64,000 bases of DNA from Trochalopteron elliotii. Its lineage: Eukaryota > Chordata > Aves > Passeriformes > Leiothrichidae. The stretch spans positions 495,888 to 559,887 of the forward strand of contig JANPWX010000030.1 in the NCBI GenBank assembly GCA_024734555.1, in the 5' to 3' direction. Both the position numbers and the translations under genes were made by a program. The notes below the pieces were generated by a model. That model did no database searches and had not been told where the DNA came from. It saw only the letters and a list, made by a program, of their open reading frames with translations. Positions 24,067-37,887 of this stretch are shown here, one piece after another. Every line of letters starts with the position of its first letter. Positions within the stretch are counted from its first letter, which is position 1.

Positions 24067-26670
24067 GGCTTGGTGATGCAAGGGCAAAAGCACCGTGACT
24101 GACCATAACATTTCCATTGTTACTGTAAACAGAGTCGTGCAATGCTTTGCTCATTTGATTTCATTGCAGGAAAAGATCCATTGCTATAGACTTCAACAGT
24201 GTCACTAACACAGAATGCGTCTTATTTCTAGGTGACAAGCTGAATATTGCCATACATCGTTATACATCTGGATCAAAAATAAATTTCCCAAGATCAAGAG
24301 AAAACAGCAATTACCATTTGAAAAACAATACATGTTGAGTAACTGTTGCAAGTTCTTTAATCACTAGCCGAATACAAGGCCACAGAGTTGGAAATTTTAG
24401 CATCTGAAACACTGTAGAGGCTTAAATTTAATTATGTAAAACACTATACAAAGCCATATAAAAGAAACAGGGTACACTTCTAATAAGCTAAGCTGATTTT
24501 CCAACATGACTATTTTCTCTCTTATGAAGACATCATACAAGTATATAGGCTTCATATTTTCCAAGTTATGTATGTAAAGATTAAAGCATTATTTTTGCTA
24601 CATTTTTTAATACAAATCCATCTCAGTGAAAAACATGAAAGAATCACAGAAGAAGAAACCCAGGGCTTGAAGCAGAAAGCTAAACTGGTTCCTTCCCCTG
24701 CCCTTTTAAAAATACCTATTTTTAGAGGTGAACAAGGCCAAATAAGCATAGTCTCACATACCATCAGGATTTTTACCATGTATCACAACCTGATTATCTT
24801 CAAATTCTCTAAAAGTTGTTAAGCAAACACACATACGTGGTTACAGCCACTGTGTTCTCCTAAGGCCAGAAAAAACAGCAAAAAAAAGTTTCACAGAGAA
24901 GGTTCTGGGTCAGTGTAAAAAAAAAAAAATCAAAAAAGCAGAAAGACAAAAACCCCCAAACGCCACAGACATGCTCCGTTTTTGGCTTTTGGCACAATCC
25001 ATGTGTGAATTTAATTCCTGCCTTTCCTAGTGCATTATTTCTCATGACTCAATGAGACCAGTAACATGGATGATTCACAATTACAGCTTGCTAGGATAGC
25101 CCATGCTCCATCAGCTGAGAAGACACCTCTCTCTCAGACTTCCTGGGTGTTTTCCTTCAGGTGGTAACAACTCATCATCAGCCAGTCATAAAGCCATTTG
25201 GATTAAGCATCCGCGAAAGCCCAAATGAAAACACCTTCCCTGCAGTCTCAGCCCTCCTTACAAAGTTCTTGCTGCAACCAGCGAGAGGAGAAGGGTGTTC
25301 CAGCAGCCCTGAAAGGCTCTCCATCCCAGAAACTGCCCCAACACCAGATCTGCTACATACGGTCACTTCCCCTGTGCACTCATCATCTCTAGGCAGATGT
25401 GTGGGAGTTTCAGTCAGTTTTGAAACCTTGTCAACCTGACCTCCATCGGAAGTCTTTATCTACACCGTGCCTGTTCTTTTACCCTATGAAATGCTCACAT
25501 AGCAAACTCACAAAGTAATCCATATCCCCCTGCATGATTATTTATAGCAAACCAGCCACAGAGAACATTTTGGTGGTATAAGAGGCCTTCAAACTTCCAG
25601 TTAAGGTTGTGTCCCTTTTTATGTGCAGGGCACATAAGTGAGAAACACTTTCCCTCCCAGTGTGAATGGACCTATGAGGAGAAAAAAAATAAAAGAAATA
25701 AAGGAACAAAAATGAAGTTACTCGCCCAAGATCACAGAAAGGATAAGCAGCAAAGCTAAGCAAAGAAAATAGGTCTCCTGGCTACCAGCCTTGCGACCTA
25801 CTTAAGTAGGCCCTGTCTCACACAAAAGCAATGCCCATTAATTGTTCCTATCACAACTCTTACAGAGCCTTTGAGTGCCCTAATTACAAAGAAAAACTTC
25901 CTTTCTGTTTTCACCCTTTTGGTTTGGATTTTTTTTTTCAATTTAAAAACACACCATACCAAAACTAAAGGCAGAGGGAATTTTATACTGTAGGACTGCT
26001 TCCAAGCAGCCCATCTGCATTTCCAACTTTATTAGGTCCACAAGGAGGAAAAAAAAAATCAGACTGCAGACAACTATTTTATCCTACAGAGGAAAAACCA
26101 GCTTTTGGACAGGTCTGTATGATGCACTTGTGTCCCAGAAGGATTCACTGCATCAGGGCAATGTTTTCTCTGATTCAACAGCTGCACTTGCTTTGATAGG
26201 GAAATTCTTTAAAAACAGGGGTACAGTTTCTCTAAAATACTAGGCTAACCTGGAGCTGGTTCTCCCCTCAAGAACAGCCGTATGTAGGGATAATGACACC
26301 TCTTACTGAGAGAGAAATGGAGTAAGGAACACGAACAGTACAAGCTGGTTGGTAGCCAAAAAGATATTTGTAAGAGAGGCAGAACCAACGCCAGAATTGC
26401 CCAGAAAAAAAAAAATACTGTTTTTCTCTAAAATACTTTGATGCCAAAAGAGAAGGCAAGTTAACTGCACATAGACACCCACCTGCTTCAACCGTATACA
26501 AAAGCATTGACAAGCTTTTGGCTTTCTTCATCAGCATAATTCCAGAACTGATGCAAACCCCAAATTTCATAGAAAACATGATTGCAAGTATGCAAGGAGT
26601 AGGGCAATTACTGATGGCAGGAGCACTTTCAAGTACTGAGCTTTGCTAGGTAAGACTGTGATCGATACCC

Positions 26671-26804
26671 CTAAGGCATTTAAAAGACCTGTAGGTGTGA
26701 CACCTGGGGACATGGTTCACTAGTGGACGTGGCAGTGCTGGGCTAACAGTTGAACTCAATGATCTCAGAGCTCCTTCCCAACTTAAATGATTCTACGATA
26801 TTCT
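26671..26804 (+). mobile_element. CR1 LINE fragment, plus strand, 3' end
   Basis: The sequence follows the CR1 3' region: tttaaaagacctgtaggtgt, acctggggacatggttcact, gtggcagtgctgggctaaca, ccttcccaacttaaatgatt, ending in a decayed tail ttctacgatattctg. It is the same subregion as the minus-strand copy at 5821-5920, and differs from the copies at 7104 and 56822. It directly abuts a CpG-rich patch. Confidence 0.88.
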
Positions 26805-26829
26805 GAGGGATACAGGAAAGGGCTTGAAC

Positions 26830-27135
26830 TGCGTTAAGCTTGAGGCTTGCCTACACACGGACGAGCTTTTCCTCCGTGAGGTTTGATGCTGTCGTACCAC
26901 GTAAGGGGACGAGTAACAGGGCTTTGATGACTTCGGGCAATGTGCAAATACTTGGGTACTTCACGGGCAGCCCTCCCGACCAGCAAGGCAGCCCAGGGCA
27001 GAACAGGGAGCGAGCCCGGCCGGGAGGAGGGCAGCGCATGCCGGCAGGTGGCAGCAGGGATCCAGCCGGGATCCAGCCGGGATCCGCGCTCCCACCGCCC
27101 AGGGACCGCAGCAGCGACACGGCTACGGTGACACA
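26830..27135. promoter_or_regulatory. CpG-rich patch, possible promoter or CpG island remnant
   Basis: CpG dinucleotides are dense from cacacggacgagc to cggctacggtgac, against AT-rich flanks. ORFs of 60-120 codons overlap on both strands, as expected in GC-rich DNA, and none has recognisable features. Donor-like sites lie nearby on the plus strand (GGACAGG|GTAAGT near 27502; CAGCAG|GTAAGT near 28187), but no exon chain can be shown. It could be an alternative promoter, a lncRNA promoter or an exapted GC-rich insertion. Confidence 0.4.
27057..27086. repeat. 11-bp tandem repeat, about 2.7 copies
   Basis: The unit gggatccagcc occurs at 27057-27067 and 27068-27078, followed by a partial copy gggatccgcg. 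It lies inside the CpG-rich patch. Confidence 0.9.
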
Positions 27136-27139
27136 CGGT

Positions 27140-30100
27140 AGTGACTTATCTTCCAGCAGTTTGCCTGTAGTGAGCTGTTATTATCTCTGCTTGAAACGTA
27201 ATTAACAATTTTAGTGGTTTTTCATTGGGGCATGACAACTCACTAATTAAGACGGCTCTGCTAAAAGCTCCCTCTAACTGTAGTCACCGCCTCGATTCCT
27301 ACACACGTTCTCCTAGGTTGTGCGGCTCTTGCTTTCATAACACAAAATGTTTTTTAAAATCCCCTAACCATAGGGTCACCTCCTTTCCAAAGCTGAGGCT
27401 TGGCCAGCGAAGTACTCTGCTCACAACTGTTAGCCAGCACATCCCAAGTGCTGACAGACTGGGAAGATTAATTATCTAAGTACGGAATTTTTGCGGACAG
27501 GGTAAGTTTTCTGTCCGAAGAGAAGATTGCGGGTTTTTCCCCCCAGGCACTCATCTGTTCGCTGAATCACCAGAAGTTATCAACAGCAGTTCTGATCAAC
27601 ACGAGAAGTCACTTACAGAGTCTGGGAGAGAAACTGGAGAGGTGTTCCAGCAGCATTCAGCACCTCGCCATTCCTCTGCCACACTGCTCTGACCCTTACT
27701 CCAGCAGCACGCACCCGCCCCAAGCCGCCAGCACAGCCCGCACCAGGGATGCTGTGAATGAAACCACCCCGTGCCTCAAGGGCAACTCCAACCCCCCAGA
27801 AAAGCTGTGTGCTTTTGTAGTATCCTGCATCCACAGGTACTCATCTTTGCTCTGGAACACTGCAATGAACACGAGTCTATAAACTTAACTTGTGCCTGAA
27901 TTGTAAGATCAGTTTACTCTTTCCCACTACTTTACTCAGCAGATGCTGTGTTCATACTACGAAGGAGCTTAAAACAATACCTGACTGCATAGAAACTTTG
28001 CAACACACCAGTTACATTAGAAATTTAGAAACAGGAGACTTTTGTGAAGCACAAGAAACTTCTACTGAATCATCCAAGTTTTCTGTGGAAATGCTGACAG
28101 CTGTATTGAAAGTAACTGGAAGCCAGTTAAAAACAAACTGTATAAAAAAATTAGTTAACATGTAATTGAAGATCATTCTACCAGCAGGTAAGTACCCTAA
28201 GACAACTAAATAAATGTCTATTTCCCACTTCTCTGATTAAGAGGATACCAGAGAAACTCCAGAAGGGATAAGGCTGTTTGCTTTGAGGTGGAAGCCCTCT
28301 GCTGGTTAACATAAACTAATTAGTGTACTAATCTAAATGTTTTTGTAGATAAGAGAACCACAGAGAACAAGAAAGGAGACAGTAGCTAAAGAAAAAGCAG
28401 AGAAGAACCATCAGGATCTCAGAAATTCTTATTCTTAATCTTCTTCACTTTTTTCCTGTTTGCGTTTACATACCCTTTGAATTACAAAATATTCAATTTG
28501 ATAAACCTTATGAGGTATTTGCAGTAAGAAAATGCTAAAAAGGAACTTTAGAACCCTGTGAGACACTTGGGCAAGACCTGACCGTTCAAACACTGAACAC
28601 ACAGTTCATATGACTTATAAACAGGTCTCACTGTTTGATATATAAACCACAGGAAACTATTTCTTCCTATAGATACAAATGCTGTTTGTGCACATCTTTT
28701 TGTCTTAAGTCATAACTATTTTTAAAACACATTTCAAAATTACTTCACAGCCAAACCAGCAAAATTATTTACCTTACTGAAACTGTATGTAAGTCTCTTC
28801 TAGGAACCCATCTAAGCATGTGCTGTTTTTGTAAACCATTCACAAATATGGGACTTCAGAGGACAGACACAGGGTTCACATCTGCATGTATGTGCACAGG
28901 TACAGAACTGCAGCAGTGTTTTTCCAGTTTATTGCTGTGTTTACATGCCAGCTAAGCCTGGCACATGTTAAGTACAAAGGAGCATGTTGCAACTCTGAAC
29001 AAAATTTGTAAATGAAACTCAGCCCCACCACACCTGGAAGAATGCTGTAATCTCCTCTCTTCTTGACAACAGCCCCTAGGTTAAAAGAAACTCATTTCTA
29101 GGTGGAGGATGAGCACAAGGAATGTTGCTGACACACAGAGAGTGAGGAGGAAAACACTGAATTTGTGTCTTAGTTACTGTCCTACATAGTTATATTTAAT
29201 CCCAATTAAAATAGCTCTGTTAAAAGCTTGATGAAAATACAAGACAAAAAGAAACTTCTAACATAATGGACATATGGCCTATGTATGTGCTCTCTCTGCA
29301 TGGAGTACCTGTGCATGTGCTCACTCCATATGTACACATCCACATATTCAGCAGGAGCACTGTGACCAACATGAAAATTTTTCTCCCTCCCTGCAATTTT
29401 TCCTTCTGCTATATATAGGTCTAAAACGAACCTTGATTTTAATTTTATTTTCAATCTGAAATGCTTTAGTACAGTCCCCTACCAACAAAAGTTTATAGGT
29501 GGAAAAAAACCCTGAGAATACAAAAGAATACTATGGAGGGTCAATCCTGCAGAGCCTGTGGTCCCCCCTAAATAAAACATTTGAGACACAGGAAGTGCTC
29601 AAATTCATCAGCTGTGAAAATAAGGTGAGAACAGGAGGTAAAATTAAAGTGCAAGTTATCCTCAGCAGAAGAGAAGACAGGATAAATAAGGACATTCATG
29701 CTAGCAGTAGGAATAATCTGATGCTACCTCTCAACCACTGGCATGTGAAATAATCAGCCTCTACAAAACAGTTGCTTAGTCACAGTTAAAAACCCAAGAG
29801 TATCAATTCTTAAATCACAGCACAGAGAAATGAAATCAAGGCTTTGCAATCCTCTGTAATTTGCACCACATCATCTTGTTTATGTATCTAAAGAAAGCTC
29901 ATCTTCTGGCACTCACTGAAATACAGGGTGGGAGAGGTAGAAAGTGAAACAGAAATCACATACTATTGAAATTACAGGTGTAAAAATGTTTGTTCATCAG
30001 ATGCTAATCTGTTGGGAGCCCAGTGGATGTCTCCCACAATAGTAACACCCCAAACCCACTTCTCCCAAGCAGGAAAGTTTAGAAAGCAGACTCACTGCCT

Positions 30101-33100
30101 TCTCACAGCCAATGCCAGCCACCAAAAACTATTTCAGGTGGTTTCATCAGGGCAAAACAGATTCACACCCTTGATAGTCATTGTTAAATGAAGTCATCCA
30201 GACATTTCACTGTTAACCAGTGGACTAAATTACAGGCTTAGTCTTCACCCACTTCTTCTGCCTGCCCACAAGACAATCTGCTTGGATTACCCTGCCAGCC
30301 TGAAAGCAACTCTAAGGTATTCATCACCCAAGTTCTTCAAGGCCTTCCTTTGGATGCTTGGAAACCAAGTATCAATCCTTCAGCTTGACTTCTCCTATGG
30401 CCAATGCCAAAGTATTGCTCCAATCTACACCATTGTTTTTTTCTTCTTTTGGCACATTTGGCAGCCCACATGTTAAATTCAGTATTTCATGAGGTCTTTT
30501 ACCTTCTCCTTGGCAGAAACAATGAACATGGCTAGAGCTGGATACCCAAGCTTCCACACACAAAAAGAAGTGGAGCATTAGGTGAACATGCCCAGGGCCC
30601 AGGGCAGCACAATACCACAGCAATAATATGTCTTTGCATCTTTCAGAGAGTGATTGGTGAGGAAAAGAAGGATCCAAAATGGAAGCCAACCCCTTTCTTA
30701 CTGTATTTTCTGTGTAAGTAAAGGCCACGAGACATAACAGGATATGTCAAATTAATTTAAATGAAACACCTCCCCCAAAAGAAAATATTCAACTCTATAC
30801 TGTAAAAGATAGATTTTTATTGCAATGAAATCAAAATGAAGATTTAACTACTGTGTTTTTCATGTAATTCTGCCTGTAAAGTCAAGCCACCTTCCCCAAC
30901 AAGAACACTACATCACTAAATGCAAACAGCAAACAAATTACATCGAGAAGTAAGAGATACTTATTATTTCCCTTGCAGCTGACATTCCTTAAATAAGGAA
31001 CATTACAGGGATCTGGCAAATTGCCTGCAGTAGAAAGAGATGCCATTTAGATATTCCTGAAGAAATAAGAATACAGACACATAGGATTAGATACAAAATA
31101 AATTTATGCAGAAATACTTATTATCTAATCACATGCTCTATCCATCACATACCACATTCTTGTTGTGCAACCAAGTTTATTCACCCAGAGGAATCCACCA
31201 AAAATGAGAATGCTTCATATATATTTATTCATCAAATAAAAATAACAATGGCTTCTAGATGGGAACTACCACCTTCTTTTGATTCACATGCCTCCCATAT
31301 TACACCTGTTCTAAACTCATCAAGTTGACGAGATTATCAAGATTGCTTAGAGAGCCAATATTTCCCTGGAGTACTTTTTTCCCCCGACATAGTGAAGTGG
31401 AAAATATGCTGGCTCTCTCAGCCAACTTTGGCATAGAGATAATGCCATGCTCTGTGGTTAACTGCTAGCTCTTCTTCCTCAAGGCACTGTGAGTCATCTC
31501 TGCTTTCCACACTGGTATCTTCCAAACAATTCTGGGTAAAACTCTGCTAGTTCATTCTCACCAAAGACATTGTATGAGAGCACAATTACACAGAAAGAAT
31601 CACATATTAAACAAGTTTTTTTTTTTAAGCATTCCATTAAAAAATGTGCAAGGCAAATATTGCAGTAACTATTAATCAAGTCTAAAAATAAATTAAAATT
31701 AGCTTCATGAAAGATGCCTGGCTATTTGGTTGCATTTAAGGCTTTCCCTTCAAGCACAAGGAGAGTCACAGCAGGATTTGCTACTCTCATCCAATGGCAC
31801 CTTTTCCCAAGCTTAGACAAACAGATGTGAGGAGACGCTTTCAATCCCTACTTGCAGACAGTATTGTTTTTTCATTATGACAAAGCGTTGCTGAGCTTGG
31901 CAGTAGAAACCACCCACTTTCAGGAACTCCCAGTGTAGTTAATATTCCTCTGGTTAACAAAAGATGCCTTGGTCTGAGGCTGTTTCTACAGGCTGTTGTT
32001 ACAGCACTGCACCCAACTGACCTTAATTTATGAAGGGCTGCTCTGGTAACAGGATCCTGTTGCAAAATGCAACAGATTGACAGCTCTAAACATAACTCTG
32101 GAGGGAAATGAATAAATAAATAATATCACATACTGGCTAAAATATTTGGTACCTGCCAGCATCCTTCAGCAATGCTGAAAAGACATCTTAAAATCTAGTC
32201 TGAATGCCAACTTAGTATCCTATGTGGTTTGTCTTAAAAGGAAAAAAAAAAAAAAGTGTGCCACTTTTCAGACACTTAATAAGTTATATCACTGTGGAAT
32301 CAATTCCTTTACGGCTCCTAAATTCTGGGTGCTCTAGGCGTCACTGTGAACATGTCAAAAAAAACCAAACCCCTTACAACATTCACCAGGTGAGTGCTTG
32401 CAGCCCACCCTCCTGGGTAGTCAAATGGCATCTGCCCTGAGGTGAGGGCATTAGGAAGCACCTTTTCTCCGGCTCTCCAGTAAAACCAGGAAAGCCAGCT
32501 CCTGTCCTTCCCAGCCCTCTGGGTGCACCTCAGCTGGGCTCGTCCTGCACGAGCAGCGCTGCTTCAGGCACTGCCCCACTCACTGTGACACTGCAACCCC
32601 GGCCTCCCAGAAATGCTGGGATTTCATCTAAACCCCTGCAGCGAGCCAACTCATGGCCCCCAACCAGCTGTGTCAGCACAACCGAGGACACTGGAACCTG
32701 AAGGAGAAGGGTGGACACGAGCACTGAAAGAACAGGAATGCCTAGAGCAGGGTGTGGCAGGTTAAGCTGCTGTACTCCCAAGGCTACAACTGTCCAGGAG
32801 TTCTGCAAACTCTCCAGTTCTCTGGTGAAAAAACTGAGGGTATTGGTAAGGGAAAGAAGGTCTGAGCACAGTACTTTCCTGGATGTCTATTCAAAGTAAA
32901 AAAAAAAAAAAACCAAAAAAAAGCCAAACCAAACAACCACTTTGATTTTCAAACAGAACTCTTCTTTTTGGGGAAGATCTGTTTGGAGTAGCATTTCTTG
33001 GGTGTGGGTTTGGGGTTTGTTTTTTGTTTTTTTTTTTTTTTCCACTGTGTGTGGGAAAATGATGCCTGAAGTCTTTGGCAGTTTTCAACACAGGAAAAAA

Positions 33101-36100
33101 AAATCTCCATAGGGGTGAGGTCAGGGTTGAGCAAAGAGATCATTCAAAGCATTCATGTGAATTATATCACCAAAATAGACTCAAAACACTTCATAAAAAT
33201 GTGTGGAAAAATCATTGAGATGACAGAAAAGAAATATGGCGTCCAGGATCTCCAGAATGTCATTACTGGATGCAGAAATTCTTTTTTTTAGGTTTGGCAA
33301 CCAGTTTTGTTATGTTGGAAGTTCCCTCCTATTCTAAGAATTATATCCAAAAGCATCTCAGCAACCAGCCGAGACAGAGATCAAGAGAGGGAAATATTAT
33401 TTTGTTCTCCCTAGTTCAGGGAAGGATGAAGCCAAGGTAAATAACTTGAGAGTCATCTTCCGAAGTAAACTTTGTTTTTGGTTCATGAGTTATTTCTACA
33501 CTGTCAGCCAACTATAAACATTACAATTTGTTAGCCCGTTGAAATTAAGTGGAAGTGTATTTCCACCTTAATTCCAGAGAAACTCATTTCCCTTACAAAT
33601 TTTTTAACTCCAGGCCTCCTTGACAATGCTGTTGCCTGCTACTTGGCTTTCAACACTTCTTTTGATTTTTCATGCAAACCTTCAGCTTCAGACTGTACTG
33701 TAGAAAGCCAGTACAAGACAGGGCAGAAATACATTTCTGTGCTAGACTGGTAAGCACAGAGAGAAAAAACCAAGAAGACAGGTCAGTCATGTGAGTAAGG
33801 GCAGGACAGGCTTCCCTGGCATTCCAGCCCTGATGGAAAAGAGATGTCAGTGCCTTGCAGCTGAGGTGCGCACACACAAGCTCACTCCTCAACCAAAGCA
33901 CAGAACATGTGCATGCCCCTTCTCAGAAAAACAGCTCAAGATGCATCCTAAAATACCCTCCCTGCCTACAGCAGCAGGTCCACTGGGCAGACACTCATCC
34001 TTTAGGCACTACCAGCTAGTTTTAAGCTTAGAAAGGGCTGTTGCTTTTGCATGTCTTCACTAGAGGTTCATCTGCAGTTGTCCTACAGGTTCTGCCTGTA
34101 AAACTGGGTCTGCTGTCTCCTTGCAGGGAGGCTGGCCCCCTCCTACCCTCCCTTCTCATAATGACTGCTTTCTTCTCCAGTCACGGACACTGTTAGTCAG
34201 AGCCACAAACTGACACATGAGAAAATATCTTTAACTTCATCAAACATTCACTCCAATATCACTCCCTCTCCTTGCACAGCTTCCCAGGATAGTGCAAGTG
34301 GGAAACTAAGCCAAGGAAGGCAAGATAGCACAGAGCACCCACAGAGCAGCTCTGCATGCAGCGTGTGGGGGGAGGCAGCATCCATGTGAACCATTCCCTC
34401 AATGCCTTCCACAGCGCTGCCAATTTCTGCAAAATTCAGGGTGAATCATATTTGTGCTGCTCCTTCCCACATCCCAGTTCTTGGGAGTCACGTATCTGGG
34501 AAAGAGTCATGTCTTTTATCTTCAAAGGAAAGTGAAAATTTCTAAATTTAATTTGAGGGATGCAGAAATTCACACAACCTAAACATCATAAAAGTTCAAA
34601 TCCCAAGAGGTATTTAAAATGCTTTTTGTTTCCACATTTCATGATTTTTTTGGGGTAAGCGCGAGATCCTGAGTCCTTTGCTTAAACCCAGTTGTACAGG
34701 TGGGAAAATCTTAGTCAGATGCAATGGAAGGAGTTAGACGGCAGGAATGCAGCTAGAGCAGGATAAGGGATGCTTTTCTGGGGAGGGTGCTGAATGCTTG
34801 CTTACAATAATTTTAACTACTGTTGAGGTAATGCCCCATCGGGGTGGAAGAAAGAAAAAATACAGGCTTTTCAATATTGGATAATTGGATGCACACCCTT
34901 AGCAGTGAAAGTAGTTTGTTAAGCAGTTAACTCATCTCCAAGTAGCGAGAACAAGCACACTAACAAAAATACTGCAAGATCCCAAGGGTTGGAAGAGAAG
35001 CAAAAACTGAAGCAGCAGCTGTATGAAAGTAAGAAATCTTTCTATATGGCTGTAAAGGCTTTAGCCAGTACAAACCAGTAACACACACTCTCCCCAAAAA
35101 AACACAGCCAAAAATTAGCACAAGTGGTTAAAATGATTTCACTCAATTAATGAAACTTAAAATCTTATCCTGCAATGCTTATTTTACTCAGAGAGTTTAC
35201 TGAAAATCTGATCCCAATTTTTAAAAAGTTTCATCATTGAGTACACTCAGATTTCATTCAGACTTAAAAAAACCCCCCAAATTTTAAAAAGCTCTCATGC
35301 TGAAAAGGGCAATTTCACAGTTGGTTTTTTTTAAGCACAAAGTAAACAACATCTGAGATGACCAGAGTGGGACTGTCACTCTTGTGGGAGCAAGTCCACC
35401 TCCCTCCCTTTCTTCACCAGCTCTGTAAATTCTCTTTCTCAATCACACTAAACCGGGTGTGTATAAAGCAAGCAGGCAGCTCTGGATGGATTCCTCCACC
35501 TAGCTATCAATTACTGTCACAAGATTTGTACTTCATCTATTTTCTGCCTCTCCCATTTCATTTTTCCTGCATCAGCAATGAATTTAGGACAAAAACACAA
35601 GACTAAAAATTCAATCGCTGACACCTACTCAAGCCAATTAACCAATAAATGAGCTTGCCAATTTTTATATTGCATGATGTGAAAGATTAAACTGTAAGGT
35701 CCTATTGAAAAATTTCCTACTCTTATTTCCTTATTTTCTTCTAGAGACAGGTTATTACTGAGTTCATAGATCAGCTTCCAACAAAAGCTACTTGGCTCTC
35801 AGAAAAAGCAAGAAGGGACTAAATTCAACATTTAACACTTTGCATCTAAAGATGACACATGGCTACAAATTTTGTCAAGTAACCTTTGTTTGCTATACAT
35901 CGACATATTTTTTTTCTTTCTTAGAGAAAATTAAGCCAATTAATAGAGGGGTGAGAAAGAAGCAGCATTAGTGACTGACTATATTAATCAGGGTACATTG
36001 AAAAAAATTTAATTGACATTTAATAAACTACGCCATTAATTGATGGACTTGCCTTGAAAACAAGAGGTATAGGCCAGGTAACTCTTCTCTTGTGATCCAG

Positions 36101-36480
36101 TGAACAGACAGCCGGCCAGAGATAAGTAGTGCAGAAGAGTCAGTTACTCAAAACAAACGATAATTCCTTGAAGCCAAAATAATGCTTTGGAACTGGAACT
36201 CAACAAACATTTGGCAAAAAAAGTCACATTCTTATGCCATGCAAAAGAAGACAATGGTGAGAGTGCTGGACAACAAAGAAGTCTGCTAACAAAGATTTGA
36301 AAGAAAAAAAGATAATCAGCAGAATAAGGGTTGGTGTTTCCATCAGAAGGATGAAGATGATCCCCTGCCCACAGGAAAGAGGATACAATTTGGGGACAGA
36401 AGAGAGAAGTACTTTCCTCACCCATGTAAGGCATCTGACCTAAAGCTTCATTGCCTTCAAAGATTTTACAAGTGTGGGGC
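27140..36480. other. AT-rich stretch without a supported gene
   Basis: Short ORFs only. The 91-codon plus-strand ORF at 27890-28165 ends about 20 bases before a strong donor-like site (CAGCAG|GTAAGT) but has no recognisable content. An A14 run lies at 32242-32255. Somewhat GC-richer sequence at 32440-32760 carries no convincing exon. Confidence 0.45.
32898..33041. repeat. Opposed A-rich and T-rich tracts forming an imperfect inverted repeat
   Basis: An A-rich arm (A15 at 32898-32912, then A/C-rich to about 32938) is followed by a T/G-rich arm (about 33007-33041, ending in T15 at 33027-33041). The arms are roughly complementary over 35-40 bases with a loop of about 65 bases. The match may be due to composition alone. 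Confidence 0.6.
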
Positions 36481-36490
36481 ATTTGAACAT

Positions 36491-36606
36491 GGGTTGGTTT
36501 GGTTTTGTGGGGTTTTTTTTTGTGTTTTGGGGTGGGTTTTTTTGTTCTGTTTTTTTTTTTTTTTTCCTGCTTTGGGTAGGGTTTTTGTTTGTTTGTTTTG
36601 TTGTTC
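36491..36606. repeat. G/T-rich low-complexity tract
   Basis: The plus strand is nearly all G and T for about 115 bases, including a T16 run at 36550-36565 and (GTTT)n words at the end. It is the strand-reversed counterpart in composition of the A/C tracts at 8.3 and 16.6 kb. Grouped G runs near 36491-36535 could form a two-tier G-quadruplex. The ORFs across it are repeat translations. Confidence 0.9.
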
Positions 36607-37851
36607 GTGAAGGGGTTTTGAGAACTCGGCACAGCCTTCATAAATGCAAAACTTCTTCCATTTTATTGATCCCTTTCAGTGCTCTGAAACACAAATCATG
36701 GCTAAAGAAACACCAGCTATGCTCTACTGTCAATCTGATGGTCCACAGCTGAAGCAGTCTGCTGCCATCTCCACTGTATCTATATTAGTGCTTAATTTCC
36801 TCTTCTCAATTTACGGCATTTCTGAATCATCAACACAAAAGACCAAAATAGGGTCCTGGTCTTGGGAATTGGGAAGTTCTCAGGAAACTTGGAGGTAATA
36901 TTAAGGAACAGGAACTTTGGCAAACAAGAGAAGAGACATACAAGGAAAAATAAACTCCATTTAGTAGGATTATATAGTCAAACTGAAAAATGATTTTTTG
37001 ATCTGATGTATAGTTTGCTGGCCCTTTGTTAAAGCAGACACACATATGTTGAATGTCTATTTAAAAGCAGAATACTTCACTAAAATATACTGAAGCCAAA
37101 AAAAAATATTTGTAACTGAGACCATAAAAGGGAGAAACCTATGGAATGCGTTATGTTCATCTAGCAAAGCTGTTCCCTAGCAATCAGCAGTTTCAGGCAG
37201 CCTGTATCAATCCTGCTCTTAGACACAATAGAGTCTAGTCTGAAATACAAGCATAAACTAAGACAAACCATTAGAAAATTCTCCAGAGATTTCTTCCTTT
37301 TTTTTTTTTTCCCCAGATACCAGTGGCAGGAAATCCTGATGGCAAGAAACATCATGAGTTTAAAGCTGTGACTTTTTAGCAAGAGGATGGAATCAAAACA
37401 CCTTCCTGCACACTGCACTTTAAAAAAGGAAAAAAAAGAAAGAAAGAAATTAAATAAAAGGAAAACATCAACAGAAGTCTTCATCATAGTGAAAAAATGT
37501 CTGGAAACAATTAGCAACTGAAAAATGGAAGAGGAAGAGTAATAAAAATTTAAAAAACCTTAAAACATTAAGTAGTAAAGTATTCCATTTTTATGACTAA
37601 AACATCCTAAAAATTACAGGCATGTAACTTAAAGTTTGATACATGCTTCCACAGAATTTAATGCAGTTCAAAATAAAACCAACCTCTTTAGTTATCGACA
37701 TTCCAAGGCCATAAACCTACACAGCAAGTCATCAAAGCAAAACATCTGTGCACTGTCCACACATGCAGCGCGTGCTTATGAAACAGAAAAGAATGATGTC
37801 ATTTCAGCCTGGTTTTTATTATATTCCATTTGTTAAATTCTCAGCAGTATG

Positions 37852-37887
37852 GCCTCTCAGAAACAGCCTCTCAGCCTCTCAGAAACA
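37852..37887. repeat. Short local duplication
   Basis: The unit gcctctcagaaaca occurs at 37852-37865 and 37874-37887, separated by a partial copy gcctctca. It is a simple slippage-type duplication. Confidence 0.9.

Larger units (their letters stand above)
21640..26660. other. AT-rich stretch without a supported gene
   Basis: It holds the poly-C tract at 22711-22725, an A13 run at 24917-24929 and scattered short ORFs without recognisable domains. A MARE-like word lies at 24056-24066. No exon is supported. Confidence 0.5.

Noticed and set aside
27613..27834. Minus-strand ORF ending at a donor-like CTCT|GTAAGT
   Set aside because: Weak start context, G/V/A/R-rich translation, donor preceded by T, and a splice phase different from the other two candidate first exons.
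32530..32808. 92-codon minus-strand ORF with hydrophobic residues
   Set aside because: Chance frame in a moderately GC-rich stretch; no domain, and no promoter or splice arrangement found.
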